From Bifidobacterium choloepi (GTDB taxonomy: Bacteria > Actinomycetota > Actinomycetes > Actinomycetales > Bifidobacteriaceae): a stretch of 64,000 bases of DNA. The DNA is taken from contig NZ_VYSG01000003.1 in the NCBI RefSeq assembly GCF_010667615.1, positions 124,001 through 188,000 of the forward strand. Direction: 5' to 3'. A program made the translations under genes and the position numbers. Positions within the stretch are counted from its first letter, which is position 1. Each line of letters begins with the position of its first letter. The notes below the pieces were generated by a model that saw nothing but the letters and a program-made list of their open reading frames with translations, was not told where the DNA came from and did not search any database. Of the stretch, positions 8,927 to 17,257 are shown in pieces.

Positions 8927-10255
8927 ATGCTGGATACTCTCTTCCAATTCGTCACGATGGTTATTCCCAAGTCGGGAATTGTCGTCGGCGCTCTCTCGCT
9001 GACGCTGAACCTTGTCTTGTTCGCCGTTATCGTGATCCGTGACCCCAACCAGACAGTGCGCTCGCTTCAGCTCCTTCGCTGGATAGGCATTTGCTATGTG
9101 CCATTGCTGGCTTTCGGAATGGTGACGTTCACGCTCGGGATGATCAGTAGCGGCGTCGAACCATTGAAGCTGGCGCAGGTCATTATTGTCGTCGCATCGC
9201 CGCTGGCCATTGTCGCGACAACGCGCCGCTTGCCGGAAGTCGATCATGCAGAACGCAGGAACTCGCTACCGAAACCGGGCGCTCGCGCAATTCGCGCCAC
9301 GCAGCGGGCGTTCCAGCTGGTGGCTGTCGCATTGCTGATTGTCAATGCGTACGGACTGCTGCAATATTTCATGGGCGTCAGCAACGTTACCGTCGAGGGA
9401 CTGACCACCACATACGGCCAGGCTATCGAGCAGAAGACGATCGGGTATTCGTCGAGCGGCGACACTGCCAAGAAAATCCCGTCAACGTTCCAGAGCGGTA
9501 CGTATTTCGGCATCTTCTGCGTGCTCGGCATGGGTCTCATGCTGATCTGGCGGCCTATGCTGTCACGTTCGGCGCGATGGAAAGTGATCAGAGTGGCCGC
9601 CATCATTGCCGCATTGGTCGGCTTGCTACTTTGCGGAGCCCGTGCCGTGCTGCTTCCGTTCGCCGTCGCCGGGATTGCCATCCTGCTTGGCCGCATTCGC
9701 GTTTGGCCTTCCCGGACACTGCGTCGCAATTTCGTGGCGTTGCTCATTGGCGGAGGCTTGCTTGTCCTGTACCTGCTCGTGTTCCAGCAGGAGATCATCT
9801 CGAGCTTCGTCTCCCGCAACATTGTCGAGACGCTCAACGATTCCACCGCCAGCGGTCGCACCGGACAGTGGTCTGGCTTGTGGTCCCGTTTTCGGGATCT
9901 TTCCCTGTCTGACATGATCATTGTCCTGCTCCTCGGCAACGGTAGCCACTACAATCTCGGCAGCGAGGGATTACCGGCCCTCCTGGTCCAGATGGGCCTG
10001 CCGGCCACGCTTGCTTTCCTGGGACTCTTTGCCGCTCCGATAGTCCATTTCTTCCGGCGTCCGGTCACGCGCCCGATGGCTTGGTGCCTTGGCGTGGTGC
10101 TGGCCACGTTCTGCGTGGATCTCGCCTTCGACTATCCGCCCAATATCATGCTGGTATTCATGGCCGTCGGTCTTGCCCTGGCCGGCCAGCGGTGCGGCTT
10201 GCTCATGGAATCCGTTTCGCATCGTGCTGTTGTTGCGCTGGGTGCCACGGACTAG
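8927..10255 (+). CDS. Wzy-like polysaccharide polymerase / O-antigen ligase family membrane protein
   Basis: A 442-residue protein with about 10-12 hydrophobic helices and a large loop in the middle (roughly residues 140-205, from VTVEGLTTTYG to the next helix). The GARAVLLPFAVAGIAILLG helix and a late polar loop (SASGRTGQWSGLW region) fit O-antigen polymerase/ligase proteins. In this cluster it is the only candidate polymerase for repeat units flipped by the Wzx protein. GGAAGGAAGGAG precedes the ATG at 8927. It diverges from the GT gene at 8672 with a 250-bp intergenic region. Wzy families diverge strongly, so the call rests on topology and context. Confidence 0.75.
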   Translation: MLDTLFQFVTMVIPKSGIVVGALSLTLNLVLFAVIVIRDPNQTVRSLQLLRWIGICYVPLLAFGMVTFTLGMISSGVEPLKLAQVIIVVASPLAIVATTRRLPEVDHAERRNSLPKPGARAIRATQRAFQLVAVALLIVNAYGLLQYFMGVSNVTVEGLTTTYGQAIEQKTIGYSSSGDTAKKIPSTFQSGTYFGIFCVLGMGLMLIWRPMLSRSARWKVIRVAAIIAALVGLLLCGARAVLLPFAVAGIAILLGRIRVWPSRTLRRNFVALLIGGGLLVLYLLVFQQEIISSFVSRNIVETLNDSTASGRTGQWSGLWSRFRDLSLSDMIIVLLLGNGSHYNLGSEGLPALLVQMGLPATLAFLGLFAAPIVHFFRRPVTRPMAWCLGVVLATFCVDLAFDYPPNIMLVFMAVGLALAGQRCGLLMESVSHRAVVALGATD

Positions 10256-10430
10256 GGTGATGCCCGGCAATGTCATGACGCCGGTCGAATCGTGCACAAT
10301 TCCTGCAGCCTGCTTTTGCGAATACTGCAAACTTTGTTGACACAGCCTTACCTCGAGTGCCGAATTTTTTTACACTGAACGCAACCGATGCGAGTGCCGG
10401 ACGACCGATGTCCGCGGAAGGGGGTGGGCC

Positions 10431-11699
10431 TTGACGACTCTGCCGTACCCGAATGCCGCCAATCCGGCGGGACGTGCCGCCGGGCTTGCCGCGCCGACTG
10501 CCGTTCTTGACGCCGGCTTGCCGGCCGCTGCCCTTGCCGTGCCGTCCGCCGCGTCCGTCGACGTGCCGATCGGACGTCCGCTGCGAGTCCTCCATGTCGT
10601 CGGGTCGATGTTTGCCGGCGGGGTGGAGTCGACGATTCTCAACCATTTCCAGTACATCGATACCGACCGGGTCGTCTTTGATTTCCTCGTCGAGGAGGAT
10701 TCGAAAATCGTGCCCGTCGACGAGATCGAGCGGCGCGGCGGCCGAATCTACACTGTCCCGCCGATCCACCAGCTGCCGTCGTATCTGCGCGCCTGCGAGC
10801 GCGTCTTCGCGAGCGCGCGGCCCGACATCGTCCATTCGCATGTCAACACGCTCAGTGTCTTCCCGCTGTCGGCGGCCGCGCGGGCCGGCATTCCGGTGAG
10901 GATTGCGCACAGCCATTCGACGACGACGCGGACGGAGCTGCTGCGGCACGTCACGAAGCAAATCCTGCGGCCGTTCGCCTCCGTCTTCCCGACCCACTTC
11001 GCTGCCTGCTCGCGCCACGCGTCCGACTGGCTGTTCGGCAAGCGCCACGAGATCGGCGGCGACGTCTTCTTCATGCGCAACGCCATCGACCTGGATCGTT
11101 TCTGCTTCAGCGATTCGCGCCGCCGGATGCTGCGCGCGGAACTTTCGCTGGCGGAGGGGCAGCTGCACGTCGGGCAGATCGGGCGCATCAGTCACCAGAA
11201 GAACCAGCGATTCACGCTCGAGATCTTCGCCGACCTGCTGCGCCGCCGTCCGGACGCCAGGCTGACGCTGATTGGCGAGCAGTACAACAGCGACGTCGCT
11301 TCGCGGATCGAATCGCTGGGGCTGACGGGGCATGTGAATGTGCTGGGAGTGCGCGACGACGTCGCTGATTTTTACAGCGCGTTCGACGTGCTGATGTTCC
11401 CGTCGCAGTACGAGGGCTTCGGGATTGCCAGTATTGAAGCTCAGGCGAGCGACCTGCCAGTGCTGGCGAGCTCGTCCGTCCCGTCCGAAGCGGATCTGGT
11501 TCCCGAGCTGGTGCGACATCTGGATTTGTCCGAGAGCGTGGACGTGTGGAGCAAGACCCTCGAAACCCAAGCATCCCTGCGAACCGTCGGCACCCGACGC
11601 AGCCGAACCGCCGACCTGGCCGCCCAGGGCTACGACATCCGCACCAACGCCAAGATGCTGGAAATCTGGTATAGGTCGCTGGCGAATAGCGCTCAATGA
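10431..11699 (+). CDS. Glycosyltransferase family 4 (EpsF-like), TTG start
   Basis: A 422-residue paralogue of the 3313 transferase. It has LRVLHVVGSMFAGGVEST near residue 48, IGQIGRISHQKNQRFTLEIF and the E-x7-E motif in QYEGFGIASIEAQ. About 45 Ala/Pro-rich residues precede the first strand, which the paralogue lacks. The TTG at 10431 follows AAGGGGGTGGG; a later start would remove the extension. Base composition is high in GC, like the housekeeping genes and unlike the 3313 paralogue, so the two copies do not look like a recent duplication. A strong terminator follows at 11707. The role is inferred as repeat-unit assembly. Confidence 0.85.
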   Translation: MTTLPYPNAANPAGRAAGLAAPTAVLDAGLPAAALAVPSAASVDVPIGRPLRVLHVVGSMFAGGVESTILNHFQYIDTDRVVFDFLVEEDSKIVPVDEIERRGGRIYTVPPIHQLPSYLRACERVFASARPDIVHSHVNTLSVFPLSAAARAGIPVRIAHSHSTTTRTELLRHVTKQILRPFASVFPTHFAACSRHASDWLFGKRHEIGGDVFFMRNAIDLDRFCFSDSRRRMLRAELSLAEGQLHVGQIGRISHQKNQRFTLEIFADLLRRRPDARLTLIGEQYNSDVASRIESLGLTGHVNVLGVRDDVADFYSAFDVLMFPSQYEGFGIASIEAQASDLPVLASSSVPSEADLVPELVRHLDLSESVDVWSKTLETQASLRTVGTRRSRTADLAAQGYDIRTNAKMLEIWYRSLANSAQ

Positions 11700-11706
11700 T
11701 TACCTA

Positions 11707-11747
11707 CGCAAACGGCTCCCCTCGGCAGGGGAGCCGTTTGCGTTTCG
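11707..11747 (+). terminator. Rho-independent terminator after GT gene
   Basis: A 16-bp perfect stem (CGCAAACGGCTCCCCT and its complement) with a 4-nt loop is followed by TTTCG, 7 bp after the stop at 11699. Confidence 0.85.
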
Positions 11748-11750
11748 TCG

Positions 11751-11803
11751 TCGACCCCTCGCTTCGCGGCGTTGCCGCTCAGCGATCCCCTTCCAGGGGA
11801 TTA
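11751..11803. repeat. Intergenic palindromic repeat, family A variant
   Basis: CCCTCGCTTCGCGGC is followed by a short loop and GCGATCCCCTTCCAGGGGAT. This matches 17917-17966 closely and belongs to the family ending in a CTTCCAG-centred palindrome seen throughout the window. It lies between converging genes. Confidence 0.7.
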
Positions 11804-11810
11804 TGATCGG

Positions 11811-12377
11811 TCACGCGGCGCGGTGGTGGCCCTTTTTCGGGAGGACGCTGTCGGCGATCGTGGCGATGGCAGCGCCGAGTTCCTCGTGAGCCTGCTCGAA
11901 GACTTCGAATTCCTTGCGGTATGGATCCTTGATGTCGGCGGAGGGCGGGAGCATCGGACGGATCATCGACGCGTTGTCGAGGACGCTGGCGATGCGCTCG
12001 TCGAGCGTCGATCCGCTGATCATGCCTTCCTTGGCGCAGTAGTCGCACATCGCCGCGAAGTCGCTGACGGTGGCCGTGCGCTTCGCAGCGGTCGGCGCGA
12101 CCGACGCGATCTGGCGCTGCTGGTTCTTCGTGAAGCACAGGATCAGGTCGCTGTCCTTCGCGAGCTGCGGCGTCAGGCGCTTCGAGCGGAACTTCGACGA
12201 GTCGATGCCGTCGCTTTCGAGCAGCTTGCGGCTCGACGGATCGATCTCGTGATCGATGAGGCCCTGCGTGCCGGCGCTGTCGACGACGAGATCCTCGCCG
12301 TCGAAGAACTTCGGGAACAGCAGCTCGCCCATCGGGGAGCGGCAGATGTTGCCGGTGCAGACAAACAAGACTTTCAT
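11811..12377 (-). CDS. Low-molecular-weight protein-tyrosine phosphatase (Wzb-like)
   Basis: A 188-residue enzyme. The P-loop VCTGNICRS gives the C-x5-R active site (Cys7, Arg13) directly at the N-terminus, as in LMW-PTPs. The sequence continues SPMGELLFPKFF and VDSAGTQG. It is longer than the usual 150-160 residues because of an extended helical C-terminus. Next to a capsule cluster with a BY-kinase it probably dephosphorylates the kinase tail (HYGNHAYYY). The arsenate-reductase branch of this fold is less likely given the context. The ATG at 12377 has a purine-rich GAGGAA stretch upstream. It stands alone, converging with the GT gene at 10431. Confidence 0.87.
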   Translation of the reverse strand: MKVLFVCTGNICRSPMGELLFPKFFDGEDLVVDSAGTQGLIDHEIDPSSRKLLESDGIDSSKFRSKRLTPQLAKDSDLILCFTKNQQRQIASVAPTAAKRTATVSDFAAMCDYCAKEGMISGSTLDERIASVLDNASMIRPMLPPSADIKDPYRKEFEVFEQAHEELGAAIATIADSVLPKKGHHRAA

Positions 12378-12493
12378 TCTTCCTCTATTCCTCCGTTGGC
12401 GGTCACCTTCGAACGTTCAATATTGTTAGCTTCCTGCAATATATCGGGTCGGCTGTACCGGCGGTAGGGGGCTGGGGTGGAGGTTTGGAGTGG

Positions 12494-12676
12494 GATTGCC
12501 TCGCTGCGGGCAGGCCTGCGGCCTATCCTTGTGAGGCAGCGATCGACTGCGTCGATCGCGTCGACCCTCAGCCTCGTTTCGCTCGGCAGCTCCTGGAAAG
12601 GCCGCAAGCGTTCGCTGGCTCGCGTTTGCATGGTTCAGCGGCGGGCGCCAGGGAGCCTTTCTCCGCGAGAAAGACG
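12494..12676. repeat. Composite intergenic repeat (family A plus GCCGCAAGCG module)
   Basis: GTCGACCCTCAGCCTCG and TTCGCTCGGCAGCTCC are the family A core. It runs into AGGCCGCAAGCGTTCGCTGG, CTCGCGTTTGCAT and GCGGCGGGCGCCAGGG. The same second module occurs at 20285-20357, so this is a two-part mobile or dispersed element. Confidence 0.7.
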
Positions 12677-13162
12677 GCCTTATTTTTATGTAAATAAAAT
12701 TAATTAAATGTGCGCAAACCAATGCTTACTTCGCAATTGATGATCATTATTTGAAGTCAAATTCATTTCTTGTTCCGAAGAGAAGCGAGTCGAAATTTTG
12801 GATTGCCATGCGGAGAAGATCAAAAAGTGGACATTGATAAAAATTGTCTCACAAAAACAATCATTTGAACAGACGAGTTTTGCAAGGGCGATTATTGAAA
12901 GTCGCGGATCGATTTTGCTAATTCCGGATATGAAACGCCGATGAAATGTGAGATTGGTCATGCTTGTGAATCGTTATGGATAAAACGTTTCATCGAAGGG
13001 CGGTCGGGGGTGGTTGGGATGAATCGTAGTAATTTAAAGCCGTTTGATGGAACTTTTTTGTAAAGATGGCTGGCGAAGCTTGTCCGAAGATGACCGATTC
13101 CCAGATTATTTTCAGGAAGATAGTCTTAATTAATGTCGTAATGGGGTGTAATTATTGGCAGG
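12677..13162. other. AT-rich intergenic island without a convincing gene
   Basis: From about 12690 the sequence turns abruptly AT-rich (TTATTTTTATGTAAATAAAA at the start) and stays so to about 13200, then returns to high GC at the next coding region. The only open frame of size (85 codons on the minus strand, 12704-12961) has no family resemblance and no good ribosome binding site. It may be a long regulatory upstream region for the gene at 13225 or a remnant of acquired DNA. Confidence 0.6.
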
Positions 13163-13193
13163 TTGAATTCTATTAATATATACTTGAATTCAA
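13163..13193. promoter_or_regulatory. TTGAATTC repeat upstream of the 13225 gene
   Basis: TTGAATTC, 13 AT-rich bases, then TTGAATTCAA, which is itself palindromic. It lies about 32 bp before the start codon at 13225 and could be an operator or part of the promoter. No canonical -35/-10 pair at 17 bp is clear. Confidence 0.4.
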
Positions 13194-13224
13194 TCTTCAG
13201 AGAGACGACGAAAGGATGTGTGCG

Positions 13225-13653
13225 ATGTCGTTACTGCAGGGTTTTGAAGCTGTGAGCACGTCGAATGGCGGCGGCAAGGCCGTGCTGACGATCACGAAAA
13301 CCAGTGTCCATTTCAACAAGAGCGCGGTCGAGGCGCTGGGCGGCCCCGAGCACGTCAAGTTCCTGATCAACCCGAAGACGAAGCAGTTCGCCGTGCAGGT
13401 GTGCGGCGCCGAGGATCCGAACTCGCTGCCGTTCTTCAAGGAATCGAGCACGCGCAAGTCGGTCACGCTCAAGACGCCGGTGCTGATGGACGCCGTGCTG
13501 CCGTACTTCACGTTCGAGGACGCGCCGGAGGGCGAGATCGCGTACGCGTCGCTGCACGGCACGAAGGTCGATGACGACACGCTCGTCTTCGACGCCAAGG
13601 AACCGAACTACGGCGTGATGAAGAAGCGCGGCCGCAAGAAGGCCTCGCTCTGA
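13225..13653 (+). CDS. Hypothetical protein with basic RGRKK tail
   Basis: I do not recognise this 142-residue protein. It opens MSLLQGFEAVSTSNGGGKAV, continues with a strand-rich domain containing VHFNKSAVEALGGPEHVKFL and NPKTKQFAVQV, and ends KKRGRKKASL, which resembles an AT-hook core (RGR flanked by lysines). There is no signal peptide or membrane segment. I chose ATG 13225 because GAAAGG lies 9 nt upstream; the ATG at 13216 would sit directly on that ribosome binding site. The HNKSAVEAL-type block recalls small AbrB- or Whirly-like folds, but that is a guess. It follows an AT-rich island, which fits a DNA-binding product, though this is inference only. Confidence 0.7.
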   Translation: MSLLQGFEAVSTSNGGGKAVLTITKTSVHFNKSAVEALGGPEHVKFLINPKTKQFAVQVCGAEDPNSLPFFKESSTRKSVTLKTPVLMDAVLPYFTFEDAPEGEIAYASLHGTKVDDDTLVFDAKEPNYGVMKKRGRKKASL

Positions 13654-13747
13654 CCGGCAGGTCTTCCTGCCGGTTCTGCTGGCGGTTCCTTTTATATATA
13701 GGTATATGAGGCGGCTTTCCGTCACTGCCTTGTTGCCGCACTGTTGT

Positions 13748-13788
13748 GATGTCGCGAATCCGGGCTGCGAGCCCGGGTTCGCGACATC
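13748..13788. repeat. 41-bp GATGTC hairpin, family B
   Basis: GATGTC-CGC-GAATCCGGGCT pairs with its complement ending GCG-GACATC across a 3-nt loop, a 19-bp stem with one G-T pair. It is the first of several such hairpins in the window; the three bases after GATGTC vary between copies together with their partners. No T-run follows. Confidence 0.8.
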
Positions 13789-13988
13789 AATTTGTATGGA
13801 TCGAGCTTTCCACTCCCGGCTTACTTCGGGGGAATCCGGAACAAATTACGCTAAGTTCGGTTGCAAGGGATGACGGCCGGGCCGGCGGGGATCAACGGGC
13901 CGGCGACGCCGTCTTGACGGGAGCTGCAATCCGCAGCTTTCGAACAGAGGCTGCAAACCGCAGCTTCGGCAATACGAAGGAGCAACAG

Positions 13989-14351
13989 ATGGCAGCTCAC
14001 GAAATTACGTCCGCGGACTTCGAGAAGGTCATTGCCGACAACGAACTTGTCTTCATCGATTTCTGGGCGAGCTGGTGCGGCCCGTGCCGCGCGTTCGGCC
14101 CGATCTTCGAGAAGGCCGCCGATGCGAACCCGGACATCTACTTCGGCAAGGTCGACATTGACAAGAACCAGGATCTTGCCAACTCGGCCGGCATCCAGGC
14201 CGTGCCGACGCTGATGATCGCCAAGAAGGGTCACATCGTCTACCAGCAGGCCGGCGCGCTGCGCGAGGCCGATCTCGATTCGATCATCGACCAGGCCAAG
14301 AAGCTCGACGTCGACGCCGCCCTCGCCGAGGCGGCCGCGCAGCAGAAGTAA
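13989..14351 (+). CDS. trxA: Thioredoxin
   Basis: A 120-residue thioredoxin with the WCGPC active site (Cys30, Cys33), the cis-proline segment AVPTLMI and the usual fold length, plus an Ala-rich tail (DAALAEAAAQQK). It reduces protein disulfides in the cytosol with thioredoxin reductase, which is not in this window. AAGGAG lies 8 nt before the ATG at 13989. The frame stays open upstream to 13746, but that part is a GATGTC hairpin and low-quality sequence, so the longer version is rejected. It appears monocistronic with a terminator 50 bp downstream. Confidence 0.95.
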   Translation: MAAHEITSADFEKVIADNELVFIDFWASWCGPCRAFGPIFEKAADANPDIYFGKVDIDKNQDLANSAGIQAVPTLMIAKKGHIVYQQAGALREADLDSIIDQAKKLDVDAALAEAAAQQK

Positions 14352-14400
14352 CTGTCGCCGATCAATCTTCTACTCTTTAACCTGACTCACGCAACCATGG

Positions 14401-14435
14401 GGCTTCCTCCGGAATGTTTCGGAGGAAGCCTTCTT
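14401..14435 (+). terminator. Terminator after thioredoxin
   Basis: GGCTTCCTCCG and CGGAGGAAGCC form a perfect 11-bp stem with an 8-nt loop, followed by TTCTTG. Confidence 0.8.
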
Positions 14436-14588
14436 GCGTTGGAAGCATGACTGTGACGGGCAATGCCGATGCGTACAGGCGCCGACGTTGGATCGGTCGA
14501 TGAAGAGCGTATTGGTCGCAAAAATCTATTTTGGAGAAAGCTCCGAAAAGTCCTGTAAAGCATGTTTCTCCTCGGACTCATGGGGTTC

Positions 14589-14790
14589 TATATGCGCTTA
14601 ACGGCACTTACCTGCATATGGAACCCCCCCCTCCGCGAGGGGAAAACGTATATGCTTAACGGCAGTTACGCGCATATATTTTCCCTTGGCGCGGGTGATT
14701 TATATGCGTGTAACGGGCGTTACGCAACTACGTTTGCCCATGGGGATGGGGATCTATGATCGTGTAACTGTCGTTAGGGAAACACGGAAA
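14589..14790. repeat. Degenerate 52-60-bp tandem repeat (TATATGC...TAACGGC...GTTAC)
   Basis: Four diverged units begin near 14589, 14649, 14701 and 14754. Each has a TATATGC-type start, then TAACGGC and a GTTACG-type inverted half-site, and ends in a G/C-run. Each unit can form a small hairpin. Nothing coding is visible here. Confidence 0.6.
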
Positions 14791-15007
14791 CCCATCGTGC
14801 TGGGGCAACGTGCATGAACGACGTCAAATGGTGGCGATGCCGGCCATGAAGACTCATCGCGTGAAGAGCGACGTGTGTGTCGAGCTGCTCTTTTCTTGAA
14901 CTTTCTCCGCGCTGAGGCGTGAATGAGTCTTGGATGGGTCTCGGATGGGTTCTGGATGGTCTTGGGCGAGTATTGATAGGTCTTGCGCCGGGCTCCGCGT
15001 GGCAATT
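14791..15007. other. Intergenic, no gene seen
   Basis: This stretch has short near-repeats of the type GATGGGTCTCGGATGGGTTC around 14933-14965 but no frame with a ribosome binding site or recognisable product. Confidence 0.5.
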
Positions 15008-15236
15008 AGCCGGAGGCGTTCGGCCAGATGGCAGATTAAATTGGATTTAATCTGCCGTTTTGCCGACCTGCTTCGGCGAAATGGTTCGTTTCGAGGCGCT
15101 CCCGCGTGGCGTGTTACTAAAGGTGTTCGGCAAAATGACATGCGAAACGGGCCTGAAAGAGGACAGCTGGCCGAGCGCCTCGGCAAAAGGACTCCCTACA
15201 AGGGTTTGCGTAGGTTCATCGAAAAAAAATTTTCGG
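15008..15236 (-). repeat. TTTTGCCG dispersed element, copy 1
   Basis: Read on the minus strand, it has GGGAGTCCTTTTGCCG, then TTTCGCATGTCATTTTGCCG, then GCAGATTAAAT and ATTTAATCTGC around a 3-nt loop. The same order of blocks occurs on the plus strand at 29012-29245. TTTTGCCGA recurs several times within each copy. Confidence 0.65.
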
Positions 15237-15374
15237 TCGCCAGCAGGCGACCGTCGGTTCGCAAGGGTAGGGCGAAGCCCGGCCCGCGGCGAACCGATTC
15301 CCCTAGGGGTAGCGGAAAATACAATGTCATGATCCTGAGAACGGATCTCGGGATTGTGACGTCCGTATACGTAT

Positions 15375-15473
15375 AACGGGTAGGGCGCTTTCCGGCGCGC
15401 TCTCGCTGCCTTCGGCAGGTCGGCGGTCGGCTCTCGGCCTCGCTTCGCTCGGCAGCTCCCTTCCAGGGAGCTC
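15375..15473. repeat. Intergenic palindromic repeat, family A
   Basis: CCTCGCTTCGCTCGGCAGCT and the CCCTTCCAGGGAGCT end are the family A right arm. The left part (GGCGCGCTCTCGCTGCCTTC) contains further short hairpins. Confidence 0.7.
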
Positions 15474-15681
15474 ATGTTTGTTTGGAAATGGCATTTTGAG
15501 TGAAGATTGTGTGGGATTGGGTAATTATTTTGCCCTGAGCGGGGTTGGGAACAGCAAACGTTCAGAACCGGAAGTACAATCTGAACCAGTATGCGCTTCG
15601 GCACGTGGACGCGGCCTCGTTATGGGACCTCCCGGAGGACCGGCGGACACGGCGCAGCGCGGCGTCGGGAGACGGACGGAA

Positions 15682-15711
15682 GAATCGTTCGAGAGAGCGG
15701 AGGAATCGTTC
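15682..15711 (+). repeat. Two GAATCGTTC words upstream of the Rpf-like gene
   Basis: GGAAGAATCGTTC and GGAGGAATCGTTC stand 21 bp apart in the same orientation, 76-105 bp before the start at 15787. They are members of the window-wide repeated word described in the findings. Confidence 0.75.
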
Positions 15712-15786
15712 AGTAGAGAAGTGTGACCCGACAACGAGAGGCCGCGCGAAGAGCCGACGGAACTGTAGGCAACTTTGAGGAGCAGA

Positions 15787-16842
15787 ATGGCCAACCATCG
15801 CAAGGCAAGCGTCCCGACGCTGCGCTCGTTGAGCAAGCGTCAGTGGATCAAGATTTGCACGGCGATCGCGGCAGTCGCACTCGTGGCGACCGGCGGCGTG
15901 GTAACGAGTTCTTTCTATTCCAAGGCGTCGGCCGAGCCGACGAGCACGGCGACGGCGTATTCGGCGACCGATCCGACGGCCGCGAGCCGCGGCAACGCGC
16001 GTGACGCGCTCGGCGGCGACACGGCGACTGTCAAGGTCGTCGTGAACGGCGCATCGCAGACGGTGCTCGGCACCGACTTCACCGATGTCAAGTCGGTGCT
16101 CGAGGCCGCCGACATCACGCTGCAGCCCGATGACACCGTGTCGCCGTCGCTGACGACGCCGGTCGACGAGTCGACGACGATCACGATCAACCGCGCCGGC
16201 GCGCAGATCGAGACCGTCGACACCGACATCGCGTTCAACACCGTCCGCAAGGAAGATCCGAACCTCGCCGAGGGCACCGAGAAGGTCGAGACCGAAGGCG
16301 AGAACGGCGTCCTCGAGTCGACGAACCTCGTGACGAAGTCCGGCGACACCGTCGTCTCCTCGAACACGCTGACCTCCTACGTCAAGAAGGCGCCGGTCGA
16401 CAAGGTCATCCTCGTCGGTACGAAGAAGGCCGAGGCCACGACGTCCTCGTCCGGCTCCTCGTCGTCTTCGTCCAGCTCGTCGTCCTCGAGCTCCTCGTCG
16501 TCGAGCTCGGCGGCGTCCTCGATCGGCACGACGACGCCGGTCGGCGACATGCAGCAGTGGGCGCACGACTACCTGATCGCCAACGGCTACACCGAGGCCG
16601 ACTTCACGGCGACCGTCTACATCATCTCGCACGAGTCCGGCTGGTCGGTCACGGCGACGAACCCGAGCTCCGGCGCGTACGGCCTGCCGCAGGCGCTGCC
16701 CGGCTCGAAGATGGCGTCGGCCGGCAGCGACTGGGCGACGAACTACCAGACGCAGCTCAAGTGGTTCTGGAGCTACTGCGAATCGCGCTACGGCTCCATC
16801 CAGGGCGCGTACAGCTACTGGCTGGCGAACCACTGCTACTGA
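15787..16842 (+). CDS. Resuscitation-promoting-factor-like secreted muralytic protein
   Basis: A 351-residue exported protein. A signal/TM segment lies at about residues 20-45 (ICTAIAAVALVATGG). A DUF348 ubiquitin-like domain follows (VKVVVNGASQTVLGTDFTDV region, 60-110). Then come a G5-type domain (TKSGDTVVSSNTLTSYVKKA, 175-215), a pure Ser linker (about 222-244) and a lysozyme-like C-terminal domain (YIISHESGWSVTATNP, YGLPQALPG). The Glu in SHESGW is the probable catalytic acid, as in Rpf and SLT proteins. It should cleave peptidoglycan outside the cell during growth or resuscitation. GAGGAG precedes the ATG at 15787; the TTG at 15775 would place the start on top of it. Monocistronic, with a terminator directly after. 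Confidence 0.88.
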   Translation: MANHRKASVPTLRSLSKRQWIKICTAIAAVALVATGGVVTSSFYSKASAEPTSTATAYSATDPTAASRGNARDALGGDTATVKVVVNGASQTVLGTDFTDVKSVLEAADITLQPDDTVSPSLTTPVDESTTITINRAGAQIETVDTDIAFNTVRKEDPNLAEGTEKVETEGENGVLESTNLVTKSGDTVVSSNTLTSYVKKAPVDKVILVGTKKAEATTSSSGSSSSSSSSSSSSSSSSSSAASSIGTTTPVGDMQQWAHDYLIANGYTEADFTATVYIISHESGWSVTATNPSSGAYGLPQALPGSKMASAGSDWATNYQTQLKWFWSYCESRYGSIQGAYSYWLANHCY

Positions 16843-16867
16843 TCGGCAACTACCGAACTGCTGACCT

Positions 16868-16906
16868 GATCCCCGCTCGCGGCACCGGCCGCCGGCGGGG
16901 ATCTTT
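16868..16906 (+). terminator. Terminator after Rpf-like gene
   Basis: GATCCCCGC...GCGGGGATC with internal pairing of CGGC/GCCG, followed by TTTCGTT. Confidence 0.7.
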
Positions 16907-16910
16907 CGTT

Positions 16911-17212
16911 CCGCGGTTTTTCTGTTTCGGGGTTTTCTGTTCCGTGGTTTTTCTGTTTCGGGGTTTTTCTGTTCCGTGGATTTCGGAAGGGCTCGGCTGG
17001 AGCCCTTCCGTTTTTCGCGGAAACGGGGTGGTTCCGTGGATTTCGGGAGGAGTGGACTGGAATCCTTCGGAAATTCTTGCTGGGAGGCGAGTTTGCGTGG
17101 ATTCTGGAAGGCCTGGGCTGGAACCCTTCCGGAATATGTGCCGGGAGGCGGGTTTGCGTGGATTCCGGAAGGGCCGAGCTGGAGTCCTTCCGGAATACGT
17201 GGAACGGGCGCG
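16911..17212. repeat. Tandem arrays: 30-bp x2 and 60-bp x4 hairpin units
   Basis: First, two copies of a ~30-bp unit (TTTTTCTGTTTCGGGGTTTT type) at 16911-16970. Then four 60-61-bp units start at 16971, 17031, 17091 and 17152, each opening GTTCCGTGGATT or GTTTGCGTGGATT and containing a hairpin. Unit 1 pairs GGAAGGGCTC with GAGCCCTTCC; unit 4 pairs GGAAGGGCC with a changed partner side (GGAGTCCTTCC). No reading frame here looks coding. Confidence 0.75.
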
Positions 17213-17245
17213 CATCCGGACAGCCGCGCTTGCCCCCGACTGCTC

Positions 17246-17257
17246 TATAATGGGCCC
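17246..17257 (+). promoter_or_regulatory. -10 box 6 nt before the start codon (leaderless)
   Basis: TATAAT, then GGGCCC, then ATG at 17258. Transcription would start at or next to the ATG, and there is no ribosome binding site, so a leaderless mRNA is likely. No good -35 is visible. Confidence 0.65.

Noticed and set aside
12704..12961. 85-codon open frame on the minus strand in the AT-rich island
   Set aside because: No ribosome binding site, no family resemblance; AT-rich DNA gives such frames by chance.
15478..15726. 82-codon open frame before the Rpf-like gene
   Set aside because: No ribosome binding site; its apparent EESFERAEESFS repeat is just the two copies of the repeated DNA word.
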